Positions 1 through 6,922 of a stretch of DNA of 9,473 nt are shown piece by piece. Both the position numbers and the translations under genes were made by a program. Source of the DNA: Halobacteria archaeon (GTDB lineage: Bacteria > Pseudomonadota > Gammaproteobacteria > UBA9214); NCBI GenBank assembly GCA_013041945.1, contig JABDRC010000219.1:1-9473 (forward strand). Direction: 5' to 3'. The notes beneath the pieces were generated by a model. The model worked only from the letters and a program-made list of their open reading frames with translations. It did no database searches and had not been told where the DNA came from. Position 1 is the stretch's first letter. The number at the start of each line of letters is the position of its first letter.

Positions 1-753
1 ATCTATTTTGGCCTGGAGCCGCTGAAGCCATGGGAATCCCGTCTCACCGGCTTGAAGATCAACCGCATCGCCACCCACGGCAAGGCCATGGTGATGCACA
101 TCGGCCAGAACCTCTTCATCTACAGCCACAACCAGCTCTATGGCCGCTGGCGGTGCTGCAAGTCCGACAAGTACCCGTCCAGCAACCGCCAGTTACGCAT
201 GGCAATCGACTGCCAGGACCGCTCCGCGCTGCTCTACAGCGCCTCGGACATCGCCGTGCTGGACAGCGCACAACTCGAACAGCACCCTTTCCTGTCGAAG
301 CTCGGCCCGGACGTACTGGACAGCACGGTGACACCGGATGACATCGTTGCACGACTCACGTCGGACAAGTTCCGCAACCGGCGCCTCGGCAACATACTGA
401 CCGACCAGTCGTTCGTAGCCGGCCTCGGCAACTACTTGCGCTGCGAGGTACTGTTCGTCTGTGGCCTGGATCCGCGCAGCCGCGGTAAGGACCTTGAAGA
501 GGAATCGCTGCAGGCACTCGCTGACGCCATGCAGGGGCTGGCGAAACAATCCTACTTGACGGGCGGCATCACCAACGACCTGGAGCGCGCCAACAGCCTG
601 ATGGAGCAGGGCGCAAGCTTCAGACAGGCACGGCATCATGTTTACAGCAGGGCGGGATCGCCCTGCTACCGGTGCGGCAGCGTGATCAACCGTTCACAGG
701 GATCCGGACAGGCGATCTATTACTGTCCGCAGTGTCAGTCCGTGACCAGTTGA
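1..753 (+). CDS. nei: Endonuclease VIII (Nei) DNA glycosylase/AP lyase, 5'-truncated by window edge
   Basis: Base-excision repair glycosylase that removes oxidised pyrimidines and cleaves the abasic site. The frame is open from base 1, giving 250 visible residues; E. coli Nei has 263. Aligning THGKAM (K28 here) with Lys53 of E. coli Nei suggests about 25 residues, including the catalytic Pro-Glu N-terminus, lie before the window. Other Nei signatures are YSHNQLYG, LLYSASDI, HPFL..GPDVLD, FRNR, the helix-two-turn-helix stretch FVAGLGNYLR, and a C-terminal zinc finger of CxxC...CxxC type (Cys 222, 225, 242, 245). The zinc-finger residue that is Arg in E. coli (SSRPFYWCP) is Gln here (SGQAIYYCP, residue 237, codon 709-711). 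The segment before the finger is several residues longer than in E. coli. No partner gene shares its strand nearby; a palindromic repeat begins 9 bases after the stop. Family assignment is very secure; activity despite the Arg to Gln change is not known. Confidence 0.95.
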   Translation: MYFGLEPLKPWESRLTGLKINRIATHGKAMVMHIGQNLFIYSHNQLYGRWRCCKSDKYPSSNRQLRMAIDCQDRSALLYSASDIAVLDSAQLEQHPFLSKLGPDVLDSTVTPDDIVARLTSDKFRNRRLGNILTDQSFVAGLGNYLRCEVLFVCGLDPRSRGKDLEEESLQALADAMQGLAKQSYLTGGITNDLERANSLMEQGASFRQARHHVYSRAGSPCYRCGSVINRSQGSGQAIYYCPQCQSVTS

Positions 754-762
754 CATTTAAAG

Positions 763-814
763 GGTGTCAGAGCACATTTGCTGCTTATATAAGGGAAAAC
801 TGTGCTCTGACACC
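763..814. repeat. 52-bp palindromic repeat, copy 1
   Basis: Perfect 14-bp inverted repeat GGTGTCAGAGCACA (763-776) / TGTGCTCTGACACC (801-814) around a 24-base loop containing CTGCTTATAT. A second copy of the same length lies at 9283-9334 and is identical at 47 of 52 positions, including most of the loop. Conservation of the loop as well as the stem argues for a dispersed repeat (REP-like or miniature element) rather than two unrelated terminators. This copy sits just after the nei stop and before the convergent dehydrogenase gene, so it could also stop or stabilise transcripts from either side, but no T-tract follows it. Confidence 0.85.
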
Positions 815-848
815 ATGTTTCTCCAACACCATGTTTCTCCATGTTTCT
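810..848 (+). repeat. 16-bp tandem duplication at the edge of the palindrome
   Basis: ACACCATGTTTCTCCA occurs at 810-825 and again at 826-841, followed by a partial third unit ending in TGTTTCT at 848. The first unit starts inside the right arm of the palindromic repeat, so the duplication includes its last bases. It looks like replication slippage next to the hairpin. The remaining bases up to 1002 hold nothing recognisable. Confidence 0.8.
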
Positions 849-1002
849 GCGGCCAGAACACGACATTCAAGTACACAAGAATGCCGTTTAGTGCTTATTC
901 ATATTAGCGTCGACTAAAGCGCTGAAAAAGGGCCCAAGAAAGACCTTTGAGACTTACCCATTTACAATTTTGTTTGGTCGAGTTTAGAAAGACGGCACAG
1001 TC

Positions 1003-2163
1003 TTAATTTTCTACTGGCTCCAGTCTGGCAATGACACCATCAGAATCGTCTGTAAGCAGGTAGAGATAGCCGTCTGGTCCCTGTCTGACATCACGGATGC
1101 GCCCGAGGACGTCCTGGAGCATCCGCTCTTCGTGGACGACGTCCTCGCCGCGAAGCTCCAACCGCACCAGCTGACGGAATTTCAGGGAGCCGATGAACAA
1201 ATTACCGCGCCATTTGGGAAAGCGGTCGGCCGTGTAGAAGGCCATGCCCGAGGGTGCGATCGAAGGTACCCAGTGATGGAGCGGTTGCGCCATACCCTCC
1301 TTGTGCGTACCTTCGCCGATGCTGGTGCCCAGACCGTAATTGACGCCATAGGTGATCACGGGCCAGCCGTAGTTGACGCCTGCACGAATGACGTTGAGCT
1401 CGTCACCGCCTTGAGGGCCGTGCTCGTGCGCCCACAGTTCACCGGTCACCGGATGCATAGCAGCGCCCTGAACGTTTCGGTTTCCATAGCTGAAGATCTC
1501 GGAATTTACACTGCTGCGTCCGACGAACGGGTTATTCGGCGGTACGGCCCCTTTGTCATCGATGTGTATTACCGACCCCGCATGATCGTCCAGTCGCTGT
1601 GCCCTGGGCCGGTCACCCCGGTCGCCCAGGGTAACAAACAGACTGCCATCGGGGTGGAAGACCAGTCTCGATCCGAAATGGCGGCCTCCACGCCCCTTGG
1701 GCATCGCGCGAAATATGACCTCCGTTCCAACCAGCGCATTGCCCTCGAGCCGACCTCTGGCGACTTCCGTACCCACGCCGCTGCGCCCTTGCGCCGCGTA
1801 GGAGAGGTAGACCAGACCGTTATCCACGAACCCTGGATGCAGCGCCACGTCCAGCAGGCCGCCCTGTCCAAGTGCGGTTATCTTCGGCAACCCGGACAGC
1901 GGCGGCGAGATCAATCCATCGGGTTCCACAATGCGGAGACGCCCTGGACGCTCGGTAACCAGCATGCGCCCATCCGGGAGGAATGCCAGCCCCCAGGGGT
2001 GCTCGAGACCACGCGCCACTATGTGAATACGCACGGGTCCTGACTCGGTTTTCTCGACCTCGCCGGCGGCGCTCAGCGGTGCGTTCACAACCAGCATCGC
2101 GGCAAGGACGCAATGCCAGACTACCGAGCTGAAACATTTGAATCCCATTGATGTCTGCATCAT
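1003..2163 (-). CDS. yliI: Secreted PQQ-dependent sugar (aldose) dehydrogenase, YliI/Asd type
   Basis: Six-bladed beta-propeller quinoprotein that oxidises aldose sugars in the periplasm with pyrroloquinoline quinone and calcium. With the start at 2163 it has 386 residues, close to E. coli YliI (371). That start is preceded by GGAG with 7 bases spacing; the frame stays open further upstream but that stretch looks non-coding. Residues 1-33 form a signal peptide (hydrophobic VVWHCVLAAMLVVN, then APLSAA before GEVEK). Family motifs in order: HPWGLAFLPDGRMLVTERPG (55-74), GQGGLLDVALHP (99-110), RGGRHFGSRLVFHPDG with the presumed catalytic His162, then SYGNRNVQG, EHGPQGGDELN, GVNYGWP, PSIAPSGMAFY, and the final blade VRQGPDGYLYLLTD. 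It is divergent from the PQQ receptor gene across a 185-bp gap, which supports PQQ as its cofactor. No pqq biosynthesis genes are in the window. The exact sugar substrate cannot be read from sequence. Confidence 0.93.
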   Translation of the reverse strand: MMQTSMGFKCFSSVVWHCVLAAMLVVNAPLSAAGEVEKTESGPVRIHIVARGLEHPWGLAFLPDGRMLVTERPGRLRIVEPDGLISPPLSGLPKITALGQGGLLDVALHPGFVDNGLVYLSYAAQGRSGVGTEVARGRLEGNALVGTEVIFRAMPKGRGGRHFGSRLVFHPDGSLFVTLGDRGDRPRAQRLDDHAGSVIHIDDKGAVPPNNPFVGRSSVNSEIFSYGNRNVQGAAMHPVTGELWAHEHGPQGGDELNVIRAGVNYGWPVITYGVNYGLGTSIGEGTHKEGMAQPLHHWVPSIAPSGMAFYTADRFPKWRGNLFIGSLKFRQLVRLELRGEDVVHEERMLQDVLGRIRDVRQGPDGYLYLLTDDSDGVIARLEPVEN

Positions 2164-2182
2164 CGTTAATCTCCGGCAGGTC

Positions 2183-2210
2183 GGTATACTCCAGGGTTTT
2201 AAATAGACAA
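2183..2210 (-). promoter_or_regulatory. Candidate sigma-70 promoter of the PQQ dehydrogenase gene
   Basis: On the minus strand, TTGTCT (2210-2205) and TATACC (2188-2183) are separated by 16 bases. Each matches the consensus at four of six positions. Transcription would begin shortly before the GGAG ribosome site of the dehydrogenase. This rests on motif reading only. Confidence 0.4.
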
Positions 2211-2226
2211 TGCGGATGCTAGAAAA

Positions 2227-2291
2227 GTTTGGCGGAACATCTTTATCAAGTGATACTGCATGATCGCTGGCGCAGACATTGTCCGCCAAAC
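2227..2291. promoter_or_regulatory. Long-spaced dyad in the divergent promoter region (possible operator or leader hairpin)
   Basis: GTTTGGCGGA (2227-2236) and its exact reverse complement TCCGCCAAAC (2282-2291) enclose 45 bases. The left arm covers the candidate -35 of the receptor gene and the right arm lies just downstream of the expected transcription start. This layout would fit a repressor binding two half-sites or a looped operator. An mRNA hairpin is less likely, because the left arm would lie upstream of the predicted start. The regulator is unknown. Confidence 0.5.
2229..2257 (+). promoter_or_regulatory. Candidate promoter of the PqqU-like receptor gene
   Basis: TTGGCG (2229-2234) and GATACT (2252-2257) are spaced exactly 17 bases apart. 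The -10 matches the consensus at four of six positions, the -35 only in its TTG. A start near 2264 would leave a leader of about 85 bases before the chosen start codon. The -35 lies inside the left arm of the dyad at 2227-2291. Confidence 0.35.
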
Positions 2292-2348
2292 GCATGCGAG
2301 GCAGCATTCCAATGGATTGCCATCCCCTACCCGCAACCGCGGCGGCAT

Positions 2349-4409
2349 ATGCTGTTAAGAAACAAGAACATGGGTACGCTGGTTGTGGTACTGGTGACAC
2401 TCATCACACTGCCTGACGTCGGCCTGGGCAACTCCACCGAGAGCCTCGGTACACTTGCTCCGATAACCATCACCATTACCTCCGGACGTATGGAGCAGTC
2501 CCTGGAAAGCCGGACGGGCGCCGTTTCCGTGCTGGAGCCGTCTGAGCAAGACAGGCCGGGCCCCGCATCCGGGCTCGGCGACCTGCTGGACCCTGTGCCC
2601 GGTTTGTTCGCGGCTAGCCGGTACAACGGCGCCCAGGATTTGCGTCTGTCCGTGCGCGGCTTTGGGGCCCGGGGCAACTTCGGCATTCGGGGAATCCGGA
2701 TTCTTCTGGATGGATTTCCGTTGACACTGCCCGACGGCCAGTCGGCCCTCGACGATCTGGACCCGGCTCTCATCGCCCGTGCCGAAGTGCGACGCGGGCC
2801 CGCGGGTTCCCTGTATGGATCCTCGGCAGGGGGGGTGATCAGTCTCGAGTCTTCGAACCTGTTCGCTCGCACCGGTCTGGTCGCGGGAGCAAGCACCGGG
2901 AGCTATGGCACCTACGAGGGGCGTATCGGGTATGGCACAAGTTACGGCAATCAGGCGCTGGGTGCGCAGGCGAGCCTGCGCCATTCAGATGGCTATCGCG
3001 ACCATTCAAAACAAGAGCACCGGCTTTTTACATTGCAATACCAGGGTGATGTAAACGGCGACGATTCAGTGTCCGCCTTTCTGACAGGAGTGGATTCCCC
3101 CTACGCGCTCGACCCGGGCGGTTTGACGGAAGAGGAGTCCAGACGCGATCGCGGGGCTGCGTCGCCAGTCAACCTCGCGTTCGATGCAGGAGAAAAGGTA
3201 CAGCAGCTGCGGGCGGGCATCGCCTTTACTCGGCCGATCCGCGCCGGTGAGATCAGGGTGAGGGGCCAGGCACTCGGGCGGAATTTCGAGAACAAGCTGC
3301 CGTTCAGTGCCACCGAACTCGATCGCGGGGTTGGGACGGTTTCGCTGGAGTTGGAGCAGCAGGGTGATCGGGGAAACGCCTTCTGGCGCTGGGTGGCCGG
3401 CGTCGACCTGGCACTTCAGCGTGACCGGCGCACACGATTCCTGAATGATCTGGGCAGTGTGGGGGCCAGGACTGCAGATCAGAGAGAAACTGTGAAGACG
3501 GCGGGTGGTTTTCTGAACCTGATTGTTGAACCTGCCCCTAACCTGACCTTGCAGGCGGGCATGCGCGCCGATTGGCTGGAGTACGAGCTGGAGGATAAAT
3601 TCCTGGACGACGGGGATGACTCAGGTCTGAGGACATTTGCGGAGTTGAGCCCCGGCGGGGGGGCGAGTTTGAGACTCCGCGAGGGACTGCATCTGTTCGG
3701 GCGAGTGAGCACCGCCTTCGAACCGCCCACGACCACCGAGCTTGCCGACCCTTCGGGGCGGGGAGGTTTCAACAAATCCGTGGATCCGCAGGATACCCTG
3801 AGTTTGGAGGCAGGGATAAGCTGGCGGCTGGCGGAGGGCGGACAAGGCGAACTGGCCGGGTTTTACACAAAGGTCAAGGATCAGCTGGTCCAGATACCCA
3901 TCGCGGGGCAGCCGGGTCGCTTTTTCTATGTAAACGCCGCATCGTCCCGCTACCGCGGCATGGAGTTGTCGGTGGATCAGCCCCTCGACGATGACTTGAA
4001 GGCTGCCCTTTCATTCTCCTGGGGCGACTACCGTTTCGATGATTTTACCGATGCAGACGGGAACCGGTTCGATGACAACCGTATTCCGGGCATACCGCGC
4101 TACCAGATTTTCGCCTCACTCGATCATCAGCCGAGCGAAAAGCTGAGCACTACCCTATCTGCACGCTGGACCGGCAAACGATACGCGGACAATGCCAATT
4201 CCGCGATCGCCGACAGTTACGTACTAGTCGGGTTACACGGCAGTTACCGGGTAAAACTAGCCGGCAGCCAGGTACGCCTTTACGGTGGCATTGACAATCT
4301 ATTCGACGAGGAATACGACGACAACCTGAGAATAAACGCTGCGAGTAGACGCTTTTTCGAGCCAGCGCCGGAGCGCGGTTTTTATATAGGTATGTCCTCC
4401 AGGTTCTAA
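2349..4409 (+). CDS. pqqU: TonB-dependent outer-membrane receptor, YncD/PqqU type (PQQ uptake)
   Basis: Outer-membrane beta-barrel that imports a ligand using TonB energy. With the start at 2349 it has 686 residues (E. coli YncD about 700). Residues 1-28 look like a signal peptide (GTLVVVLVTLITLPDVGLG); PITITIT near 39-44 is a plausible TonB box. The plug domain (about 45-168) carries GLGDLLDPVPGLF, AQDLRLSVRGFG (95-106), GIRGIRILLDGFP, LPDGQ, and RRGPAGSLYGSSAGGVI. These match the E. coli YncD plug nearly phrase by phrase, as do GYRDHS (215-220), DPGGLT (255-260), and the barrel end SYVLVGL, GGIDNLFDEEY and FFEPAPERGFYIGM. The chain ends in Phe, as outer-membrane barrels usually do. E. coli YncD was renamed PqqU because it mediates TonB-dependent PQQ uptake, and the divergent neighbour here is a PQQ enzyme. 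The start is uncertain: the frame extends back to a TTG at 2229, and ATG 2370 is possible. No strong ribosome site precedes any of them. Confidence 0.88.
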   Translation: MLLRNKNMGTLVVVLVTLITLPDVGLGNSTESLGTLAPITITITSGRMEQSLESRTGAVSVLEPSEQDRPGPASGLGDLLDPVPGLFAASRYNGAQDLRLSVRGFGARGNFGIRGIRILLDGFPLTLPDGQSALDDLDPALIARAEVRRGPAGSLYGSSAGGVISLESSNLFARTGLVAGASTGSYGTYEGRIGYGTSYGNQALGAQASLRHSDGYRDHSKQEHRLFTLQYQGDVNGDDSVSAFLTGVDSPYALDPGGLTEEESRRDRGAASPVNLAFDAGEKVQQLRAGIAFTRPIRAGEIRVRGQALGRNFENKLPFSATELDRGVGTVSLELEQQGDRGNAFWRWVAGVDLALQRDRRTRFLNDLGSVGARTADQRETVKTAGGFLNLIVEPAPNLTLQAGMRADWLEYELEDKFLDDGDDSGLRTFAELSPGGGASLRLREGLHLFGRVSTAFEPPTTTELADPSGRGGFNKSVDPQDTLSLEAGISWRLAEGGQGELAGFYTKVKDQLVQIPIAGQPGRFFYVNAASSRYRGMELSVDQPLDDDLKAALSFSWGDYRFDDFTDADGNRFDDNRIPGIPRYQIFASLDHQPSEKLSTTLSARWTGKRYADNANSAIADSYVLVGLHGSYRVKLAGSQVRLYGGIDNLFDEEYDDNLRINAASRRFFEPAPERGFYIGMSSRF

Positions 4410-4434
4410 ATTTGAGTTCTGGGTCCAAGCTTTG

Positions 4435-4452
4435 TACCAGCAATACCTGGTA
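4435..4452. other. Short perfect hairpin after the receptor gene
   Basis: TACCAG (4435-4440) and CTGGTA (4447-4452) pair perfectly around CAATAC, 25 bases after the receptor stop. No T-tract follows on the plus strand, so it is at best a weak terminator or an RNA 3'-end stabiliser. Confidence 0.35.
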
Positions 4453-4473
4453 AAAAGAGTTAGAAATTTGACG

Positions 4474-4508
4474 TTGAACAAAGGTCTTTACAATCATATA
4501 CAGACCTT
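4474..4508 (+). promoter_or_regulatory. Candidate promoter and overlapping operator for the S41 peptidase gene
   Basis: TTGAAC (4474-4479) and TATACA (4497-4502) are spaced 17 bases apart. A perfect 7-bp dyad, AAGGTCT (4481-4487) / AGACCTT (4502-4508), brackets the -10, with arms 21 bases apart start to start, about two helical turns. That arrangement fits a dimeric repressor. A second perfect TATAAT at 4524-4529 lacks a recognisable -35. The peptidase start codon is about 100 bases downstream. Confidence 0.4.
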
Positions 4509-4601
4509 CTAAGTATCTATAACTATAATCAACGCGTATGCATGGCCTGCGATTGAGAGATCGACGTGTATACTGATCGACAGCATACCATGGAGGTGAC
4601 A

Positions 4602-6317
4602 ATGGCCTGTCAAGTCGTGTGGAGAATGACGATAGCTGGTTGTCTGCTCTTCCTGTCCATCCACCAGGTGAGCGCCAATCAATCCGGTGTGCAAAACGAG
4701 TGGAAACAGACCGACCTCGATTTTACCTTTATTTCCCAAAACGTCACCTCAAAGGCCTGCGCTGTATCTGAAGATGCTTTCCTGGCCTGTGTGAATGCGA
4801 TTCAGGCCATGCTTGACCTAAGCAAACGCGGACTTGCGCTGCAACATGCATGCAGTCCGGAACCTAAAGGCGGTCGTCGCATGAGCACCCGGTTTGGATC
4901 ACTTGCGCTGATCCTGGACCGTGACAATAAAGAGACTGCTGGTCATGGCGTCATACAGACTGTCAAGGCTGCGCAGCAAAGAAATGTCGATTGGCGAAAG
5001 TTATTCAACTGCAAGCAGTCCACGCGTGCCGATTTCGATAAGCTGCTTACGTGGGTGTCAGCCAATGTCATCGAATCCGGCAGGACAGGCGCCTATGCGG
5101 CAGTAGCCATCAATGCATACATCGGTGTGGGTGACGTTCATGCGCGAATTTTCCCCGCTGCTGCCGGGCCCAACAGCTCACAGGTCGGCAGCGGAGATGA
5201 GAGCAACGAACGTGGTGGAATAAGCTACACCGGGATTGGCATTGCCATTCAGCGCGTAACCGACGCCATGCTGATCACCAGCGTATTCAAGGACAGTCCC
5301 GCTTCGAAAGTCGATCTCCGCGCCGGCGACGTCATTGTTGCAGTAAACGGTAAGCCAATTGGTGACAATCCGGTAGCCGAGGTAGTCTCAAAGCTGCGCG
5401 GGGCTGCGGGCAGCAAGGTTCATGTCGCCATCAAACGCCCGGACACCATCAGGGATGTCGATGTTATACGTGCTGATGTAGTGGTAAGAAATGTGTCCTC
5501 GTCGATCATGAAGCAAGGCAAACATCGGTGGGGCCACATCTACATAAGAGGTTTTGTCATGGGAAATACCTGTCCACAAGTGCGCCGTGAGCTGCACGGA
5601 CTGGTACAACAGGATATTGATGGGCTGATACTTGACGTGCGCGACAATTTGGGTGGCCGCATCGACCAGGCAGTATGCGTTGCCGATCTGTTTCTGGAAC
5701 CGGGTCTCCCCGTGGTTGAAATACGCAATCTGGACAATCAAGAGCGAACGCAACGCCAGCATACCCGTTGGCCTGCAACCACCCAGTTACCCATGGTAAG
5801 CCTCGTCAACGCGGCAACCGGCAGTGCATCCGAGGTACTGGTGGGGGCGTTGCGTGATCATGGCCGGGCGCCGGTCGTGGGGGAGCGGACCTTTGGCAAG
5901 GCGACCATGCAGCGGATGCACCCCTGGGAGGGTTCGGATTCCGTCATGCAGTTCCGTACCGTCGCACGCATGTACTCACCCTCAGGCCATACTGCTCAGA
6001 TGGTCGGCATAGCACCAGACATCAAGGCAGCTGCGCCCGGACAAGGTCAGGTGTTGCTGAGACAGGCAGACCTCTTTCCCAATGCCCTTCCAGCAGATGA
6101 CAGTACAGACGCCACTAACAACGACCACCAGTTCGCCGGGTTGCAGTTGTGCGTCGCCAGTCGCGGCAAGGCAGAGGAACGCGTTGGAGTAGATGAGTCA
6201 AATGATAGCTTGCCTGATTATCCAATCAACACCGCCCAGGATACACTCGGCTGTCTGATATCAAGGTCAAGCCATCGCGGCGAACGTCTTTCACAATATG
6301 TGCCGGTAGACCACTAA
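4602..6317 (+). CDS. Secreted PDZ-domain S41 family serine peptidase (CtpA/Prc-like)
   Basis: Periplasmic processing or degrading protease with a Ser/Lys dyad. The start at 4602 is fixed by GGAGG at 4592-4596 with 5 bases spacing; 571 residues. Residues 1-25 are a signal peptide (MTIAGCLLFLSI, then HQVSA before NQ). An N-terminal region of about 170 residues with no clear match is followed by a PDZ domain (about 205-290: GIGIAIQRV, ITSVFKDSPASKVDLRAGDVIVAVNG) and the S41 domain (about 310-475: IDGLILDVRDNLGG, ATGSASEVLVGAL, GRAPVVGERTFGK). Ser408 and Lys433 are 25 residues apart, as Ser452/Lys477 in E. coli Prc, so the dyad is intact. About 95 residues follow the catalytic domain without recognisable features. 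The mature part has eight cysteines, which could form disulfides in the periplasm. It lies downstream of the receptor gene but has its own promoter-like region, so a shared function is not implied. Substrate unknown. Confidence 0.88.
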   Translation: MACQVVWRMTIAGCLLFLSIHQVSANQSGVQNEWKQTDLDFTFISQNVTSKACAVSEDAFLACVNAIQAMLDLSKRGLALQHACSPEPKGGRRMSTRFGSLALILDRDNKETAGHGVIQTVKAAQQRNVDWRKLFNCKQSTRADFDKLLTWVSANVIESGRTGAYAAVAINAYIGVGDVHARIFPAAAGPNSSQVGSGDESNERGGISYTGIGIAIQRVTDAMLITSVFKDSPASKVDLRAGDVIVAVNGKPIGDNPVAEVVSKLRGAAGSKVHVAIKRPDTIRDVDVIRADVVVRNVSSSIMKQGKHRWGHIYIRGFVMGNTCPQVRRELHGLVQQDIDGLILDVRDNLGGRIDQAVCVADLFLEPGLPVVEIRNLDNQERTQRQHTRWPATTQLPMVSLVNAATGSASEVLVGALRDHGRAPVVGERTFGKATMQRMHPWEGSDSVMQFRTVARMYSPSGHTAQMVGIAPDIKAAAPGQGQVLLRQADLFPNALPADDSTDATNNDHQFAGLQLCVASRGKAEERVGVDESNDSLPDYPINTAQDTLGCLISRSSHRGERLSQYVPVDH

Positions 6318-6583
6318 GATCAGGATTTACTTTTTCGAAAGATTTTCAGTACATTGTTATCGCCTCCCGACACCGGGACGCACCCTTGGGCCCGGACACG
6401 GTCACCCCAAGGACACAACGCGCTGAGCATATTCAAAAATGCACAATAAATTGCGCCAAATTCAGAGTTACATGATCGGGAAGGTTCGGTATAAGTTCGA
6501 TCCGGCTCGGTGAGCAGAAGGGTCAACAGAAAAGGACTTGCTAACCTTCAACCTTCACGTGACATAACATACTGTTTCTGCTA
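6318..6583. other. Intergenic region after the peptidase gene
   Basis: No convincing gene. CTTT-TTCG-AAAG followed by ATTTT just after the peptidase stop is a small hairpin. CCTTGGG (6384-6390) / CCCAAGG (6406-6412) is a perfect 7-bp inverted repeat around 15 bases, without a T-tract. Either could serve as a weak terminator. The reading frames here are short and lack ribosome sites. Confidence 0.5.
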
Positions 6584-6628
6584 CTGTTAACCACCAAGTC
6601 GGCGGTTCGAGCCCGTCCGGGGGAGCCA
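6584..6628 (+). repeat. tRNA-Asn(GUU) 3'-half remnant A
   Basis: The 45 bases read as the 3' part of a tRNA-Asn: anticodon loop CTGTTAA with anticodon GTT, anticodon-stem 3' strand CCACC, variable AAGTC, T stem GGCGG / CCGTC around TTCGAGC, acceptor strand CGGGGGA, then GCCA. The length is exactly that expected from position 32 to the CCA end. The bases before it do not pair as an anticodon stem and no matching 5' acceptor was found, so it is not a working tRNA. Remnants B and C repeat its core in the same orientation. This is the usual form of a tRNA-targeted attachment site left by an integrating element. Confidence 0.75.
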
Positions 6629-6650
6629 ATAAACCAGGAAGTTAGACTAT

Positions 6651-6679
6651 TTACCGGATCTACCAAGATACAATATATT
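6651..6679 (+). promoter_or_regulatory. Candidate promoter upstream of the tiny membrane ORF
   Basis: TTACCG (6651-6656) and TATATT (6674-6679) with 17 bases spacing. The -10 matches at five of six positions and the -35 at three. It precedes the small ORF at 6811 by about 130 bases. An imperfect hairpin with TGCCGC / GCGGCA arms lies between the two. Confidence 0.3.
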
Positions 6680-6810
6680 TTTATTGCCGCATTCAGCTGC
6701 CCGCTGTATCGCGGCATAACAGACACCCCCCAACTATTCCCGCTTTCTGAAGGGCCAAAGGATAGGCAAGGATGGCCGTCAACGTTTGTTCAGAAGTGGG
6801 AGGCATTTCT

Positions 6811-6909
6811 GTGATAAGAAACATCTACACCGGCGTTTGCGCCGGACTTATGATTATTGTTGCCATGACGCCGGTGGCAATCCTGTTCGTCGAAAGGGCC
6901 TTGTTCTGA
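6811..6909 (+). CDS. Tiny single-pass membrane protein, 32 aa (hypothetical)
   Basis: A GTG start at 6811 follows a strong ribosome site GGGAGG (6798-6803) by 7 bases. The product begins MIRNIYTG and continues with one hydrophobic stretch (VCAGLMIIVAMTPVAILFV) before ending ERALF. The charge pattern suggests a single membrane helix. The same frame can start at ATG 6772, giving 45 residues, but the ribosome site there is weaker. It ends 13 bases before tRNA-like remnant B. Proteins this short arise by chance, so the call rests on the ribosome site and the clean membrane segment. No family is recognised. Confidence 0.4.
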   Translation: MIRNIYTGVCAGLMIIVAMTPVAILFVERALF

Positions 6910-6922
6910 TTTGAGGCATTCT

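Noticed and set aside
763..814. Ordinary rho-independent terminator of nei
   Set aside because: No T-tract follows the stem and the same 52-bp unit, loop included, recurs at 9283; a repeat explains it better, though a side effect on transcription is possible.
1132..2043. Long plus-strand open frame of about 300 codons
   Set aside because: It lies entirely antisense to the PQQ dehydrogenase, whose motifs are unmistakable; its translation shows no family pattern or ribosome site.
2164..2400. Upstream extension of the dehydrogenase frame
   Set aside because: It would overlap the divergent receptor gene and place non-signal sequence before the clear signal peptide; the ribosome site points to 2163.
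6501..6590. A full tRNA made of a D-arm-like GCTC-GGT-GAGC (6505-6515) with remnant A
   Set aside because: The D-arm-like hairpin is too far from the anticodon loop, its loop is too short, no acceptor strand complements CGGGGGA, and the anticodon stem does not pair.
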